Source of the DNA: Desulfoscipio geothermicus
GTDB lineage: Bacteria; Bacillota; Desulfotomaculia; Desulfotomaculales; Desulfallaceae
Assembly: GCA_016841205.1 (NCBI GenBank)
Contig: JAENZP010000003.1
Span: 62,001 to 126,000 of the forward strand
Direction: 5' to 3'
Length of the DNA stretch: 64,000 nucleotides
Numbering within the stretch: position 1 is the stretch's first letter; each line of letters opens with the position of its first letter. Made by a program: the position numbers and the translations under genes. The notes below the pieces were generated by a model that saw only the letters and a list, made by a program, of their open reading frames with translations, had not been told where the DNA came from and searched no databases. This document shows positions 22,528-32,303 of this stretch, in pieces.

Positions 22528-23472
22528 ATGGTAAATCAAGTGATTATCGGGTCCCGGGACAGTGACCTGGCTATGTGGCAGGCCCGCTATGTGGCTGATA
22601 CGCTCCAGCAAGCCCACCCGGACCGCAGTTTTCATATTAAAGGCATGAAAACCAAGGGCGACAACATTTTAGATGTGGCACTGGCTAAAATCGGTGACAA
22701 GGGGCTGTTCACTAAAGAACTGGAAACAGCGCTGTTAAACGGTAAAATCAAGCTGGCGGTGCACAGCATGAAGGACCTACCCACCCAACTGCCGGATGGC
22801 CTAGCCATTGGCGCAGTCTGTGAACGGGAATACCCGGGCGATGTTTTAATATCCCAAGACAATATCCAATTGGCGGATTTAAAGCAAGGGGCCCGCGTCG
22901 GCACCAGCAGTTTAAGGCGCCGCGCCCAGTTGCTGTATTACCGGCCGGATCTACAAATGGTGGATATACGCGGCAACTTAAAAACCCGGCTGTGTAAATT
23001 CAAGGAACTGGAGCTGGACGCCATCGTGCTAGCCTATGCCGGCATCAAACGCATGGGTTACGAAGAGCTGATTGCTCAGTTAATCCCCTTTGATATCTGC
23101 CTGCCCGCTGTAGGGCAGGGTTCTATAGGAGTAGAGCTTGCCAGCGCCGACACAACCGCACATGACATTATTGCCCCCCTGGATCACTGGCCATCCCGTA
23201 CCGCCATTGAAGCTGAAAGGGCTTTTATGAAAAGGCTGGAAGGCGGCTGCCAGGTACCTATCGGCGCTTACGGGCAAATCCAGGGTGATATGCTGACCTT
23301 GGAAGGGGCAGTTATTGACCTGCACGGCCAAACCACCCTACGTCATAAAGTGACGGGACCGGTGTCCGGTGCCCGGCAGTTAGGCATCAACCTAGCGGAA
23401 GTGCTGATCGACCGCGGCGCAGAAAAAATATTACAGCAGGCCAGACAGGAGTTTGAATTCCATGACAAATAA
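22528..23472 (+). CDS. hemC: Hydroxymethylbilane synthase (porphobilinogen deaminase)
   Basis: Joins four porphobilinogens into hydroxymethylbilane. ATG 22528 (MVNQVIIGSRDSDLAMWQAR) with TTGGAGG upstream; the ATG at 22507 precedes the ribosome site and is rejected. 314 residues: GSRDSDLAMWQ, HSMKDLPTQLPDGL, GTSSLRRRAQLLYYRPDLQM (cofactor and substrate arginines), and ERAFMKRLEGGCQVPIGAYG with the cofactor-attaching Cys. It overlaps the cobA-hemD start by 11 nt, so the genes are co-translated. Confidence 0.96.
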   Translation: MVNQVIIGSRDSDLAMWQARYVADTLQQAHPDRSFHIKGMKTKGDNILDVALAKIGDKGLFTKELETALLNGKIKLAVHSMKDLPTQLPDGLAIGAVCEREYPGDVLISQDNIQLADLKQGARVGTSSLRRRAQLLYYRPDLQMVDIRGNLKTRLCKFKELELDAIVLAYAGIKRMGYEELIAQLIPFDICLPAVGQGSIGVELASADTTAHDIIAPLDHWPSRTAIEAERAFMKRLEGGCQVPIGAYGQIQGDMLTLEGAVIDLHGQTTLRHKVTGPVSGARQLGINLAEVLIDRGAEKILQQARQEFEFHDK

Positions 23473-25036
23473 CAAGGGAACGGTATATCTAATCGGCGCC
23501 GGACCGGGCGACCCGGGACTGCTTACTGTTAAAGGGCTGGAATGCATCAAGCAGGCCGACGTGATTGTCTATGACCGTTTAGCCGAACCACGGCTGCTTA
23601 ACCAGCGCCGGACGGATGCGGAATGCATTTATGTAGGTAAAAAACCCGACAGGCATACCCTTTCCCAGGATGACATAAACCAACTGCTCGTGGAAAAGGC
23701 CCTGCTGGGTCTAACCGTGGCGCGTTTAAAAGGAGGGGACCCCTTTGTTTTTGGACGTGGTGGCGAGGAAGCGGAAGCACTAGCCAGCCACGATATACCC
23801 TTTGAAATAATCCCCGGGGTCACCTCGGCTATTGCTGTGCCGGCCTACGCCGGCATACCGGTGACGCACCGGGACTTTACATCAACCTTGGCTATTATCA
23901 CCGGCAACGAAGACCCCACCAAGGAAACCTCCAGCATTCAGTGGTCCAAAATAGCTACCGGGATGGGCACTTTAATATTTTTAATGGGTATGAGCAATTT
24001 ACCGGGCATTGCACAAAAACTTATTGAACATGATAGAGATCCCCAAACCCCCGTAGCGCTAATTCGCTGGGGCACCCGCCCGGAACAAAAAACGCTGGTG
24101 GGCCGCCTGGACAATATCGCCCGCCTGGCCAAAGAGCAAGGTTTTATAAACCCGGCCATTATCATAGTGGGTGAAGTAGTGCAGCTGCGTGACAAATTGA
24201 GCTGGTTTGAAAATAAGCCGCTGTTCGGCAGAAGGGTACTGATCACCCGCTCCCGGGAACAGGCCAGCGGTCTATCCCGGGCTATTGAGAGTCTGGGCGG
24301 CGAACCGGTGGAGTTTCCTACCATTGCCATCGCAGCTCCTGAGAACAGCGCGCCTCTTGAGCAGGCTCTGGCCCGTTTATCCGAATATAACTGGCTTATT
24401 TTTACCAGTGTCAATGGAGTAACCTACTTCTTTGACACCCTGCGCCGGATAAATAGCGATATCCGCAATTTAAAAGGCCTTAAAATATGCGCCATAGGGC
24501 CGCAAACCGGCCGGGCGTTGGAAAAAATGGCTCTGCAGGTGACTTACATACCCACGGAATTCCGGGCCGAAGCTATCATAGAGGGGCTGCAGGATAAATT
24601 AGCGGTCGGAGACCGGGTATTACTGCCCCGAGCAGATATCGCCAGAAAAATATTGCCCGAAGCACTGACCCGCATGGGCGCGCAAGTTGATGAAGTAACC
24701 GCCTACCGCACCGTACTCGGTGCCGGTAGCACTGAGGCTATCCGAGACATGCTGGCCGAGGGGGCCATTGATATAATTACCTTTACCAGTTCGTCTACAG
24801 CGCGCAATTTTGTCACCCTGCTGGAGACATCAAACCCGGACAAACTGGTTGGCAGTGCCAAAGTGGCCTGCATTGGACCCATCACCGCTGCCACTGCGCA
24901 AGAACTAGGGTTGCCCGTACACATTGAAGCGGGCGAATATACCATCAATGGGCTGCTGAAGGCTATTTTGGATTATTTCGGGTCCGGCCAAGAAAGTGCT
25001 AGCGCGTTAACCTATAGTCATAGCTCACCGAATTAA
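23462..25036 (+). CDS. cobA-hemD: Uroporphyrinogen-III C-methyltransferase / uroporphyrinogen-III synthase fusion
   Basis: Bifunctional protein: the C-terminal HemD domain closes hydroxymethylbilane to uroporphyrinogen III and the N-terminal SUMT domain methylates it with SAM to precorrin-2. ATG 23462 with CAGGAG upstream. 524 residues. SUMT (about 1-245): VYLIGAGPGDPGLLTVKGLE, DVIVYDRL, RLKGGDPFVFGRGGEEAEAL, VTSAIAVPAYAGIPVTHRD. HemD (about 255-510): RRVLITRSREQASGLSRAIE, WLIFTSVNGVTYFFD, ITFTSSSTARNF. The fusion channels substrate to siroheme. Common in clostridial and Desulfotomaculum genomes. Confidence 0.95.
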   Translation: MTNNKGTVYLIGAGPGDPGLLTVKGLECIKQADVIVYDRLAEPRLLNQRRTDAECIYVGKKPDRHTLSQDDINQLLVEKALLGLTVARLKGGDPFVFGRGGEEAEALASHDIPFEIIPGVTSAIAVPAYAGIPVTHRDFTSTLAIITGNEDPTKETSSIQWSKIATGMGTLIFLMGMSNLPGIAQKLIEHDRDPQTPVALIRWGTRPEQKTLVGRLDNIARLAKEQGFINPAIIIVGEVVQLRDKLSWFENKPLFGRRVLITRSREQASGLSRAIESLGGEPVEFPTIAIAAPENSAPLEQALARLSEYNWLIFTSVNGVTYFFDTLRRINSDIRNLKGLKICAIGPQTGRALEKMALQVTYIPTEFRAEAIIEGLQDKLAVGDRVLLPRADIARKILPEALTRMGAQVDEVTAYRTVLGAGSTEAIRDMLAEGAIDIITFTSSSTARNFVTLLETSNPDKLVGSAKVACIGPITAATAQELGLPVHIEAGEYTINGLLKAILDYFGSGQESASALTYSHSSPN

Positions 25037-25211
25037 CCAATGATAAATAGGATTTTTTGAACTAGCTGAAATACTGTAAAGTATTATTAAGATGAAGAAA
25101 CTTAGCTGGCTATTATACCGTTGTTTTAATTTATAATAACCTAATAGAAAACAAAACCCCAACTTACTGTATACCTGAAGGGTAAACTGACCCTTTATTG
25201 AGGAGAAAATT

Positions 25212-26390
25212 ATGATTAGCGTAAGCAGATTACTTTGCGGAGCAAAATATTACGGTGATTCACTGCGCTACAATCAAGATGCGGGCCGCCAGCGAGACGG
25301 CACAACAACCGGGCGTGGGCCAGTTGTGGTATGGAACTCAACCCGTACCTGCAATTTAAGATGCCTGCACTGTTATTCCAATTCCGATGACCATATATAT
25401 GAAAATGAGCTCACCACCACCGAGGCCAAAAAATTCATTGATGACCTGGCCGCCTTTAATGTTCCTGTAATACTTTTTTCCGGGGGCGAGCCTTTACTGC
25501 GCCATGATTTTTTTGAACTGGCCGATTACGCCCGCCATAAAAACATCCGCTGCACTCTCTCTACTAACGGTACATTAATCACACCGGAGATGGCCGATCG
25601 AATTAAGAACGTAGGCATCAGCTATGTGGGTATCAGCCTGGACGGCATTGGTATCAATAATGATCGCTTCCGGGGCCGCAAAGGGGCTTTTAATTCAGCA
25701 TTAAACGGTATTCGGGCCTGCCGGTCCATCGGCCAGAGAGTGGGGTTGCGGTTTACCATTAACCGCCATAACCTTGACCAGCTGCCAGATATATTTAAAT
25801 TAATCGAAGATGAAGATATACCACGAGTATGCTTTTATCACCTGGTGTACAGCGGCCGGGGCAGTCAAATGGTAAATGAAGATGTGAGCCACGCTCAAAC
25901 CCGACAGGCTATGGACTTGATTATGGAACATACCCTGGATTACCACCGTCGTGGTTTAAATAAGGAAATACTTACGGTGGACAACCATGCTGACGGCGTT
26001 TATATTTACCTATCACTGCAAAAAACCGACCCGGTCCGGGCAGAGCAGGTCAGTCAGTTACTGTCCGCCAACGGTGGCAACCGCTCAGGTATAGCCATCG
26101 GGGCGGTGGACTGGTTTGGCAATGTATATCCCGACCAATTCACCCGCCAGCACCTGCTGGGCAACATCCGGGAAAAATCCTTCGGGGAAATCTGGCAAAA
26201 TCCAGACCACCCGGTCATGCAGGGGTTAAAAAACCGCAAGCCACTGCTTAAAGGACGCTGTGCCCGATGCCGCTGGCTAAATATGTGTAACGGTAATTTT
26301 CGAACCCGGGCCGAGTCCGTGCACGGTGATTTTTGGGAACCCGATCCCGCCTGCTACCTGACTGATAAGGAGACAGGCACCGCTTATTAG
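25212..26390 (+). CDS. ahbC: 12,18-didecarboxysiroheme deacetylase (radical SAM)
   Basis: Radical SAM enzyme of the alternative haem route: removes two acetate side chains of didecarboxysiroheme to give Fe-coproporphyrin III. ATG 25212 with TTGAGGAG upstream. 392 residues starting [20 protein letters not shown], the characteristic AhbC N-terminus. The SAM cluster motif is CNLRCLHC, with [16 protein letters not shown] and SLDG following. The C-terminal SPASM/twitch region has [20 protein letters not shown] ~175-nt gap precedes it, so it may have its own promoter, but it reads in the same direction as the whole haem cluster. Confidence 0.92.
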   Translation: MISVSRLLCGAKYYGDSLRYNQDAGRQRDGTTTGRGPVVVWNSTRTCNLRCLHCYSNSDDHIYENELTTTEAKKFIDDLAAFNVPVILFSGGEPLLRHDFFELADYARHKNIRCTLSTNGTLITPEMADRIKNVGISYVGISLDGIGINNDRFRGRKGAFNSALNGIRACRSIGQRVGLRFTINRHNLDQLPDIFKLIEDEDIPRVCFYHLVYSGRGSQMVNEDVSHAQTRQAMDLIMEHTLDYHRRGLNKEILTVDNHADGVYIYLSLQKTDPVRAEQVSQLLSANGGNRSGIAIGAVDWFGNVYPDQFTRQHLLGNIREKSFGEIWQNPDHPVMQGLKNRKPLLKGRCARCRWLNMCNGNFRTRAESVHGDFWEPDPACYLTDKETGTAY

Positions 26391-26437
26391 AGTTTAAACT
26401 ACCCTGCAGTCTTCACAAACAAATCTGGAGGTGGCCT

Positions 26438-27418
26438 ATGTATTATCCAGTTACCAGGCCGCGCCGCTTGCGCTCAAGCGCCACAATGCGGCGGCTGGTC
26501 AGGGAAAACCACCTGCGGGTGGATGATTTAATCTATCCTCTATTTGTTACCGACGGCCGGGATGTGCAAATACCCATAGAATCGATGCCCGGCATATATA
26601 GATTATCCATCGACCGGCTGCTGGCCGAGGTTGCGAAAGTGCAGTCATTGGGCATTCCGGGTATACTTATGTTTGGTATTCCAGATAGCAAGGATGCCGT
26701 AGGCAGCGGGGCCTATGCTGCCAATGGTATTATCCAGCAGGCTGTGCGAGAAGTCAAGGATAAATTCCCTGAGCTATTGGTCATAACCGATGTTTGCCTG
26801 TGCGAATACACCGATCACGGCCACTGCGGTATTGTGCATGAGGGTAAAGTTCTTAACGACCATACTCTGCATCTGCTGGCCCGCACCGCTGTTTCACACG
26901 CGCAAAGCGGAGCGGACATTGTAGCGCCATCGGACATGATGGACGGGCGGGTGCGGGCCATTAGAGAGGCCCTTGATGAAGAAGGGTTGGTAAACATTCC
27001 AATCATGTCTTACAGTGTAAAATACGCTTCAGCGTTTTATGGGCCATTTCGGGAAGCAGCCGGTTCGGCCCCGCAATTCGGCGACCGAAAAACCTACCAG
27101 ATGGACCCACCCAACCTAAGGGAGGCCCTGCGCGAGGTAGAACAGGATATGGCCGAGGGTGCCGATATGCTGATTGTCAAGCCGGCTATGGCTTATATGG
27201 ATGTCATCGCCGCAGTACGGAAGAATTTCGACGGTCCGCTGGCAGTATATAATGTCAGCGGCGAATACGCTATGATTAAGGCTGCCGCCCGGCTGGGTTG
27301 GATTGACGAGCGCCAGACCACCCTGGAACTGCTGACCGGCATGAAAAGGGCCGGAGCAGATATCATCATCACTTACCATGCTCCGGACGTGGTACGCTGG
27401 TTAAAAGAGGATAGTTAA
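26438..27418 (+). CDS. hemB: Delta-aminolevulinic acid dehydratase (porphobilinogen synthase)
   Basis: Condenses two 5-aminolevulinates to porphobilinogen. ATG 26438 with GGAGGTGG upstream. 326 residues: [20 protein letters not shown], zinc-site-type [13 protein letters not shown], active-site Lys in [20 protein letters not shown], and second Schiff-base Lys in [28 protein letters not shown]. Cysteines in the [14 protein letters not shown] segment point to the zinc-dependent type. It lies between ahbC and ahbD. Confidence 0.97.
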   Translation: MYYPVTRPRRLRSSATMRRLVRENHLRVDDLIYPLFVTDGRDVQIPIESMPGIYRLSIDRLLAEVAKVQSLGIPGILMFGIPDSKDAVGSGAYAANGIIQQAVREVKDKFPELLVITDVCLCEYTDHGHCGIVHEGKVLNDHTLHLLARTAVSHAQSGADIVAPSDMMDGRVRAIREALDEEGLVNIPIMSYSVKYASAFYGPFREAAGSAPQFGDRKTYQMDPPNLREALREVEQDMAEGADMLIVKPAMAYMDVIAAVRKNFDGPLAVYNVSGEYAMIKAAARLGWIDERQTTLELLTGMKRAGADIIITYHAPDVVRWLKEDS

Positions 27419-27448
27419 ACAGAGATATATAGAAAGGAACGGAGGAGC

Positions 27449-28441
27449 ATGCTGGTATCATGGAACACCACCAACGCCTGTAACCTGTACTGTAAACACT
27501 GCTACAGGGATTCTGGAACCCGAACGGAAGAAGAGCTAAATACCGGGGAAGGTAAGAAGCTGATTGACGAGATAGCCGAAGCCGGCTTTAAAATAATGAT
27601 TTTCAGTGGCGGTGAGCCACTGATGCGGGACGATATTTATGAGCTGGTTCAATACGCCGCCGGCACCGGGCTGCGCCCCGTGCTGGGTTCCAACGGTACG
27701 CTGATCACCCCCGAAGCAGCCGCCGGGCTAAAAAAAGCTGGCGCTATGGCGGTAGGTATCAGTTTGGACAGCATTAACCCTGCAAGCCATGATGATTTCA
27801 GGGCCTTTGCCGGTGCCTGGCAGGGTGCAGTGGACGGCATGCGAGCCTGCCGGGAGGCCGAGCTGCCCTTTCAAATACATACTACGGTGATGGATTGGAA
27901 CAGCAGCGAAATCGAAGCTTTAACCGACCTATCCGTCAGCCTGGGTGCCCGGGGTCATCACATTTTTTTCATGGTGCCCACCGGCCGGGCGGTAAATATT
28001 GAAACCGAAACACTGCGTGCCGAGCAATATGAAGAACTGCTGCGGCGGATTATCGTCAAGCAAGGCCAGGTAAATATAGAGCTCAAGCCTACCTGTGCGC
28101 CACAGTTCATGCGCATCGCCCGCCAGATGGGGGTTGATATGCGCTTCACCCGCGGCTGCCTGGCCGGAACAGCCTACTGTATCATTAGTCCCCGCGGTGA
28201 CGTGCAACCCTGCGCTTATCTTAATATCCCCCTAGGTAATGTGCGCCAGGTTCCTTTTAATCAAATTTGGCGCGACAGCGAAGTGCTGCAAAAACTGCGT
28301 ACTATGGAATACAGCGGGGGCTGCGGCACTTGCCAGTATACAAAAATCTGCGGCGGCTGCCGGGCCAGGGCCTATTATTACCACTGCGATTACATGGCCG
28401 AGGAACCCTGGTGTCTTTATCATGGAAGAAAGGGATATTAG
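27449..28441 (+). CDS. ahbD: Haem synthase AhbD (Fe-coproporphyrin III decarboxylase, radical SAM)
   Basis: Radical SAM protein that oxidatively decarboxylates two propionates of Fe-coproporphyrin III to vinyl groups, giving haem b. ATG 27449 with CGGAGG upstream. 330 residues: MLVSWNTTNACNLYCKHCYR contains the CxxxCxxC cluster motif; [29 protein letters not shown] and GISLDS follow. The C-terminal auxiliary-cluster motifs are CLAGTAYCIISPRGDVQPCA and GGCGTCQYTKICGGCRARAY. Its place between hemB and ahbAB supports AhbD rather than another SPASM peptide maturase. Confidence 0.9.
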   Translation: MLVSWNTTNACNLYCKHCYRDSGTRTEEELNTGEGKKLIDEIAEAGFKIMIFSGGEPLMRDDIYELVQYAAGTGLRPVLGSNGTLITPEAAAGLKKAGAMAVGISLDSINPASHDDFRAFAGAWQGAVDGMRACREAELPFQIHTTVMDWNSSEIEALTDLSVSLGARGHHIFFMVPTGRAVNIETETLRAEQYEELLRRIIVKQGQVNIELKPTCAPQFMRIARQMGVDMRFTRGCLAGTAYCIISPRGDVQPCAYLNIPLGNVRQVPFNQIWRDSEVLQKLRTMEYSGGCGTCQYTKICGGCRARAYYYHCDYMAEEPWCLYHGRKGY

Positions 28442-28444
28442 CCC

Positions 28445-28918
28445 ATGAGTGTTGATCAAACCGATAAGCAACTGTTGCACCTCATTCAGTCCAATTTCCC
28501 GGTGGTCCAGCGTCCTTTCGAGGAGATCGGGCAACAGCTCGGCATCAGTGAACAAGATGTGCTGCAGAGAATATCCAGACTTCAACAGACCGGCATTATC
28601 AGGAGGCTGGGTGGACTGTTTGATTCCCGTAAAATTGGCTATACCGGTACTCTGTGCGCTTTGCAAGTCCCTGAGGCGGATATTGACCGGGTGGCCCAAA
28701 TAATCAACGGATATCCTGGCATCACCCATAATTACCTGCGCAACCACCGCTACAATATGTGGTTTACTTTACTTGCCCCGTCGGAGCAGCATATCAACAG
28801 TATATTAAATGAAATCAAACAAAAAACCGGCCTGGTGAATCTATTAAATCTGCCGGCCGTCGATATCTTCAAAGTACGCGTTAATTTTAACCTGTCCGAG
28901 GTGCGGAATGCTGACTGA
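28445..28918 (+). CDS. ahbA: Siroheme decarboxylase subunit AhbA
   Basis: Lrp/AsnC-like protein that, with AhbB, decarboxylates siroheme to 12,18-didecarboxysiroheme. ATG 28445 three bases after ahbD. 157 residues: an N-terminal HTH-like segment (LLHLIQSNFPVVQRPFEEIG, ISRLQQTGIIRRLGGLFDS) and a C-terminal ligand domain with GYPGITHNYLRNHRYNMWFT, typical of the AhbA chain. The DNA-binding look is ancestral; known members act as enzymes. It overlaps ahbB by 11 nt. Confidence 0.9.
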   Translation: MSVDQTDKQLLHLIQSNFPVVQRPFEEIGQQLGISEQDVLQRISRLQQTGIIRRLGGLFDSRKIGYTGTLCALQVPEADIDRVAQIINGYPGITHNYLRNHRYNMWFTLLAPSEQHINSILNEIKQKTGLVNLLNLPAVDIFKVRVNFNLSEVRNAD

Positions 28919-29378
28919 ACTGGAAAAGCAGATTATTAAGGAATTGCAGCAAGGTCTGCCCCTGGTGGAAAGACCTTTTCTGGCTATAGCCCAAAGGCTT
29001 GGTCTATTTGAAGATGAATTAATGACTAAAATAAATGAAATGATAGGCAATGGTATCATTCGCCGTTTCGGGGCGGCCCTGCGCCACCAGGAGCTCGGTT
29101 ACACTGCCAATGCTATGGTGGTGTGGGACGTCCCCGAAGAACGGGCCGCCAGCATCGGCCGACTGCTGGCCGGGTTGGCCGAAGTGACGCATTGCTACCA
29201 GCGCCCCCGGCGGCCTGGCTGGTCATTCAACATATTTACCGTTATTCACGGGCAAACCCGTGACCAGTGTGAGCAATTGGCTGCCATAATGTCCGAAAAA
29301 ATTGATGTACCTAATTATAAGCTGCTTTTCAGTACCACAGAGTTAAAAAAGAGCAGCATGCAATATTTTGTTGATTAG
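28908..29378 (+). CDS. ahbB: Siroheme decarboxylase subunit AhbB
   Basis: Partner of AhbA, related in sequence. ATG 28908 lies inside the end of ahbA (GGTGCGGA upstream). 156 residues: ELEKQIIKELQQGLPLVERP, GIIRRFGAALRHQELGYTAN, and the AhbB-type segment VTHCYQRPRRPGWSFNIFTV, IHG. In studied AhbAB pairs His and neighbouring basic residues here contact siroheme. Assignment of A against B rests on the NHRYNMWFT versus HCYQRP signatures. Confidence 0.9.
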   Translation: MLTELEKQIIKELQQGLPLVERPFLAIAQRLGLFEDELMTKINEMIGNGIIRRFGAALRHQELGYTANAMVVWDVPEERAASIGRLLAGLAEVTHCYQRPRRPGWSFNIFTVIHGQTRDQCEQLAAIMSEKIDVPNYKLLFSTTELKKSSMQYFVD

Positions 29379-29390
29379 GGTGGTGATCCT

Positions 29391-30683
29391 GTGCACAATG
29401 GCTATAATAAATCAGCTCAACTATATGAAGAGGCCGTCAGGTATATTCCCGGCGGCGTAAATAGCCCGGTACGGGCCTTTAAATCGGTCGGAGGCACGCC
29501 GGTATTCATCGCCAAGGGTGAAGGGGCTTTGCTAACTGATGTAGACGGCAATACATACATTGATTACGTAGGTTCCTGGGGACCATTAGTATTAGGCCAC
29601 CGGCATCCCGAGGTGGTCAAGGCGCTGCAAAACTGCCTAGAAATAGGCACCAGTTTCGGTGCCCCCACCGAACTGGAAACTCTGCTAGCGAATATGATTG
29701 TTGACGCATTGCCTGCTGTAGATATGGTCAGGCTGGTGAACTCGGGCACCGAGGCAACCATGAGTGCCATCAGACTAGCCCGAGGTTACACCAAACGTAA
29801 CAAAATTGTCAAATTTGCCGGTTGCTATCACGGACATGCCGATTTCCTGTTAATTAAAGCAGGCTCCGGCGCCTTAACCCTGGGGGTTCCTACCAGCCCG
29901 GGCGTCCCCGCGAGCATAGCTGAACATACTATTATCGCTCCTTATAACAACCTGGACAATTTACAGGAAATTTTCCGCCAGGTGGGAGAAAATATCGCCG
30001 CGGTAATTGTAGAGCCGGTGGCCGGCAACATGGGCGTAATTCCACCGGCACCAGGTTTTCTGGCTGGCTTACGCAAACTGACTGAACAATATAGAGCCCT
30101 TCTCATTATTGATGAGGTAATGACCGGCTTCCGTGTGGCTTACGGCGGAGCTCAGGTATTATATGACGTTGAGCCCGACCTCACCACCCTTGGTAAAATA
30201 ATCGGCGGCGGGTTGCCCGTGGGAGCTTACGCCGGTAAACGTGAAATCATGTCCGTGGTGGCCCCTGTGGGACCAGTTTACCAAGCGGGTACCCTGTCCG
30301 GCAACCCGCTGGCGGTAACGGCCGGAATTGCTACATTGCAATTGCTGCGCCAGCCAGGCGTATATGATGCATTAGAACAAAAATCATCCCGTTTGGAGCA
30401 AGGTTTGCGGCAAGCGGCAGCGGAAGCAGGTCTGGAACTGACCTTTAACCGGGTGGGGTCCATGCTCTGTACATTTTTTACCTGTCAACCGGTAACAGAT
30501 TACGATTCGGCTGCCAAGTCCGATACAAAACAGTTTGCCAAATTCTTTGCGGGCATGCTGCGAAAAGGTGTTTACCTGGCCCCCTCCCAGTTTGAAGCTG
30601 CCTTTATGTCTCTGGCTCATTCCGATGAACAAATCGACCACACCATCGAGGCCGCTCGCGCTGTTTTTAAAGAGATAAAATAG
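29391..30683 (+). CDS. hemL: Glutamate-1-semialdehyde 2,1-aminomutase
   Basis: PLP enzyme converting glutamate-1-semialdehyde to 5-aminolevulinate. GTG 29391 ([20 protein letters not shown]) with GGTGGTGAT upstream. 430 residues: [69 protein letters not shown], and the PLP Lys in [19 protein letters not shown]. It completes the C5 pathway with hemA, and is last in the haem cluster. Confidence 0.97.
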   Translation: MHNGYNKSAQLYEEAVRYIPGGVNSPVRAFKSVGGTPVFIAKGEGALLTDVDGNTYIDYVGSWGPLVLGHRHPEVVKALQNCLEIGTSFGAPTELETLLANMIVDALPAVDMVRLVNSGTEATMSAIRLARGYTKRNKIVKFAGCYHGHADFLLIKAGSGALTLGVPTSPGVPASIAEHTIIAPYNNLDNLQEIFRQVGENIAAVIVEPVAGNMGVIPPAPGFLAGLRKLTEQYRALLIIDEVMTGFRVAYGGAQVLYDVEPDLTTLGKIIGGGLPVGAYAGKREIMSVVAPVGPVYQAGTLSGNPLAVTAGIATLQLLRQPGVYDALEQKSSRLEQGLRQAAAEAGLELTFNRVGSMLCTFFTCQPVTDYDSAAKSDTKQFAKFFAGMLRKGVYLAPSQFEAAFMSLAHSDEQIDHTIEAARAVFKEIK

Positions 30684-30726
30684 TATTAATTATTTCACTA
30701 AACACAAAAAAATTATTATTACCCCT

Positions 30727-30755
30727 TTGACATCAAAGATTGCACGTGTTATAAA
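30727..30755 (+). promoter_or_regulatory. Promoter of rex
   Basis: TTGACA (30727-30732), 17-nt spacer, TATAAA (30750-30755): a near-consensus housekeeping promoter. No clear Rex operator could be assigned, though TTATGTGAAAATTACAA at 30767-30783 is partly palindromic. Confidence 0.8.
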
Positions 30756-30843
30756 GAAGCTATAATATTATGTGAAAATTACAACAAATGTAATAATTTT
30801 GCAAAAAGCCAGCTCAGTGAAAAGAAAGAGCGCAGGTGAGATA

Positions 30844-31485
30844 TTGAAAACTTTAAGAGTTCCGGAAGCAACAGTATCCAGGCTGTCCATTTACTCCAGG
30901 TTCCTGGAAAGGTTGGACAAAAACGGCATCACCACAGTTTCATCAGGTGAGATAGCTGATGGAGTAGGGGTAAGCCCTGCCCAAGTCCGAAAGGATTTGG
31001 CCTATTTCGGTGATTTCGGTACCAGGGGCGTAGGGTACAATGTTAAAGACCTGTTGAAATATACACTAAAAATACTCGGCTTGGATCAGGAATGGCCACT
31101 GGCCATTGTGGGGGCAGGTAATCTTGGCTTTGCCTTGTGTACAAACCGGGGGTTTAGCGTGAGAGGCTTCCATATTGCCGGCGTGTTTGATAATAATTCT
31201 ACTAGGATTGGTAAACAAATTGGTAATCTGGAGGTAAAGCCACTGGCGCAGTTCCCTGAAATAGCCAAAAAAGAAAATATTCGTATTGGGATAATAGCCG
31301 TTCGTACAAGTTTGGCTCAGGAAGTGGCCGATATAATGGTAAAGAGCGGTATGCAGGCTATTTTGAATTTCTCCCCGGTAACTATAAACGTACCGGAGGA
31401 TATTGAAATACGCAATGTAGATTTATCCATCAAGCTGGAATTACTTACTTTTAATCTGGGCATCAAAACTACCCAAAGCCTGTAA
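30844..31485 (+). CDS. rex: Redox-sensing transcriptional repressor Rex
   Basis: NADH/NAD+-sensing repressor of fermentation and respiration genes. TTG 30844 is preferred ([20 protein letters not shown]) because family members start here and AGGTGAG lies just upstream; the frame is open back to GTG 30772, so a longer form cannot be excluded. 213 residues: winged helix ([34 protein letters not shown]), Rossmann domain [10 protein letters not shown], and a C-terminal domain-swap helix ([11 protein letters not shown]). Between the haem cluster and a YjbQ gene. Confidence 0.95.
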   Translation: MKTLRVPEATVSRLSIYSRFLERLDKNGITTVSSGEIADGVGVSPAQVRKDLAYFGDFGTRGVGYNVKDLLKYTLKILGLDQEWPLAIVGAGNLGFALCTNRGFSVRGFHIAGVFDNNSTRIGKQIGNLEVKPLAQFPEIAKKENIRIGIIAVRTSLAQEVADIMVKSGMQAILNFSPVTINVPEDIEIRNVDLSIKLELLTFNLGIKTTQSL

Positions 31486-31507
31486 CCGATTACGGGAGCT
31501 GAATAAC

Positions 31508-31912
31508 ATGCCAAATCTTCATATGCTAGATATTAAATCCACAAGGCGGGAACAATTTATCGACATGACTGCCGACATTAATATGCTTATCAACAATAGC
31601 AGCGTACCTGAAGGGGTTTGCCATATTTACATACCGCATACAACCGCCGGCGTGACTATCAATGAAGGGCACGACCCCAGCGTTATTCACGACATCTTGC
31701 TGCAATTAAATAAACTGGTACCCATTAGTGCCAAGTACACCCACCAAGAAGGAAATTCGGATGCCCACATTAAAGCATTTCTGGCCGGTGCAGAAAAAAC
31801 CTTGCTGATCACCGCTGGAAAACTGTTGCTCGGCACCTGGCAGCGCATATTTTTTTGCGAATTTGACGGTCCCCGCAGACGCCAGGTGTTTATCAAGATT
31901 AGCAGCGATTGA
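31508..31912 (+). CDS. YjbQ/UPF0047-family protein
   Basis: ATG 31508 with GGGAGC upstream. 134 residues matching the UPF0047 family: VCHIYIPHTTAGVTINEGHD, YTHQEGNSDAHIKAFLAGA, LLGTWQRIFFCEFDGPRRR. Members show weak thiamine-phosphate synthase activity, but their physiological role is not settled. The conserved His, Glu and Asp residues of the metal site are present. Likely co-transcribed with rex (22-nt gap). Confidence 0.92.
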   Translation: MPNLHMLDIKSTRREQFIDMTADINMLINNSSVPEGVCHIYIPHTTAGVTINEGHDPSVIHDILLQLNKLVPISAKYTHQEGNSDAHIKAFLAGAEKTLLITAGKLLLGTWQRIFFCEFDGPRRRQVFIKISSD

Positions 31913-31946
31913 AAATAATTTCCATGTGATTCATAGTATTATGGCA

Positions 31947-31975
31947 TTGACATTATCCTGTTTTTAGAGTAAAAT
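31947..31975 (+). promoter_or_regulatory. Promoter of the tRNA Pro-Tyr-Gln operon
   Basis: TTGACA (31947-31952), 17-nt spacer, TAAAAT (31970-31975), 21 nt before the first tRNA. Confidence 0.85.
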
Positions 31976-31995
31976 AATTTTTGTGTCCGGTTATT

Positions 31996-32073
31996 CGGGA
32001 TGTAGCGCAGTTTGGCTAGCGCGCTTGCCTTGGGAGCAAGAGGCCGGGGGTTCAAATCCCTCCATCCCGACCA
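31996..32073 (+). tRNA. tRNA-Pro (TGG)
   Basis: Cloverleaf with acceptor CGGGATG/CATCCCG, anticodon arm CTTGC-CTTGGGA-GCAAG (anticodon TGG), T arm GGGGG-TTCAAAT-CCCTC, and encoded CCA. Confidence 0.96.
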
Positions 32074-32088
32074 CATTAAACAATATAT

Positions 32089-32173
<85 letters not shown>

Positions 32174-32182
32174 TAATAATAT

Positions 32183-32257
32183 TGGGGCGTAGCCAAGCGG
32201 TAAGGCAACGGGCTCTGAATCCGTCATTCGATGGTTCAAATCCATCCGTCCCAGCCA
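32183..32257 (+). tRNA. tRNA-Gln (CTG)
   Basis: Acceptor TGGGGCG/CGTCCCA (one G-U), anticodon arm ACGGG-CTCTGAA-TCCGT (CTG), T arm GATGG-TTCAAAT-CCATC, CCA encoded. Confidence 0.95.
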
Positions 32258-32263
32258 AAAAAA

Positions 32264-32303
32264 AGCCAGTATTCGCAAGGGATTGCGGGTGCTGGCTTTA
32301 CTG
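32264..32303 (+). terminator. Terminator of the tRNA operon
   Basis: AAAGCCAGTATTCGCAA ... TTGCGGGTGCTGGCTTTA with imperfect inner pairing. It is duplicated in diverged form at 32640-32682. Confidence 0.8.
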
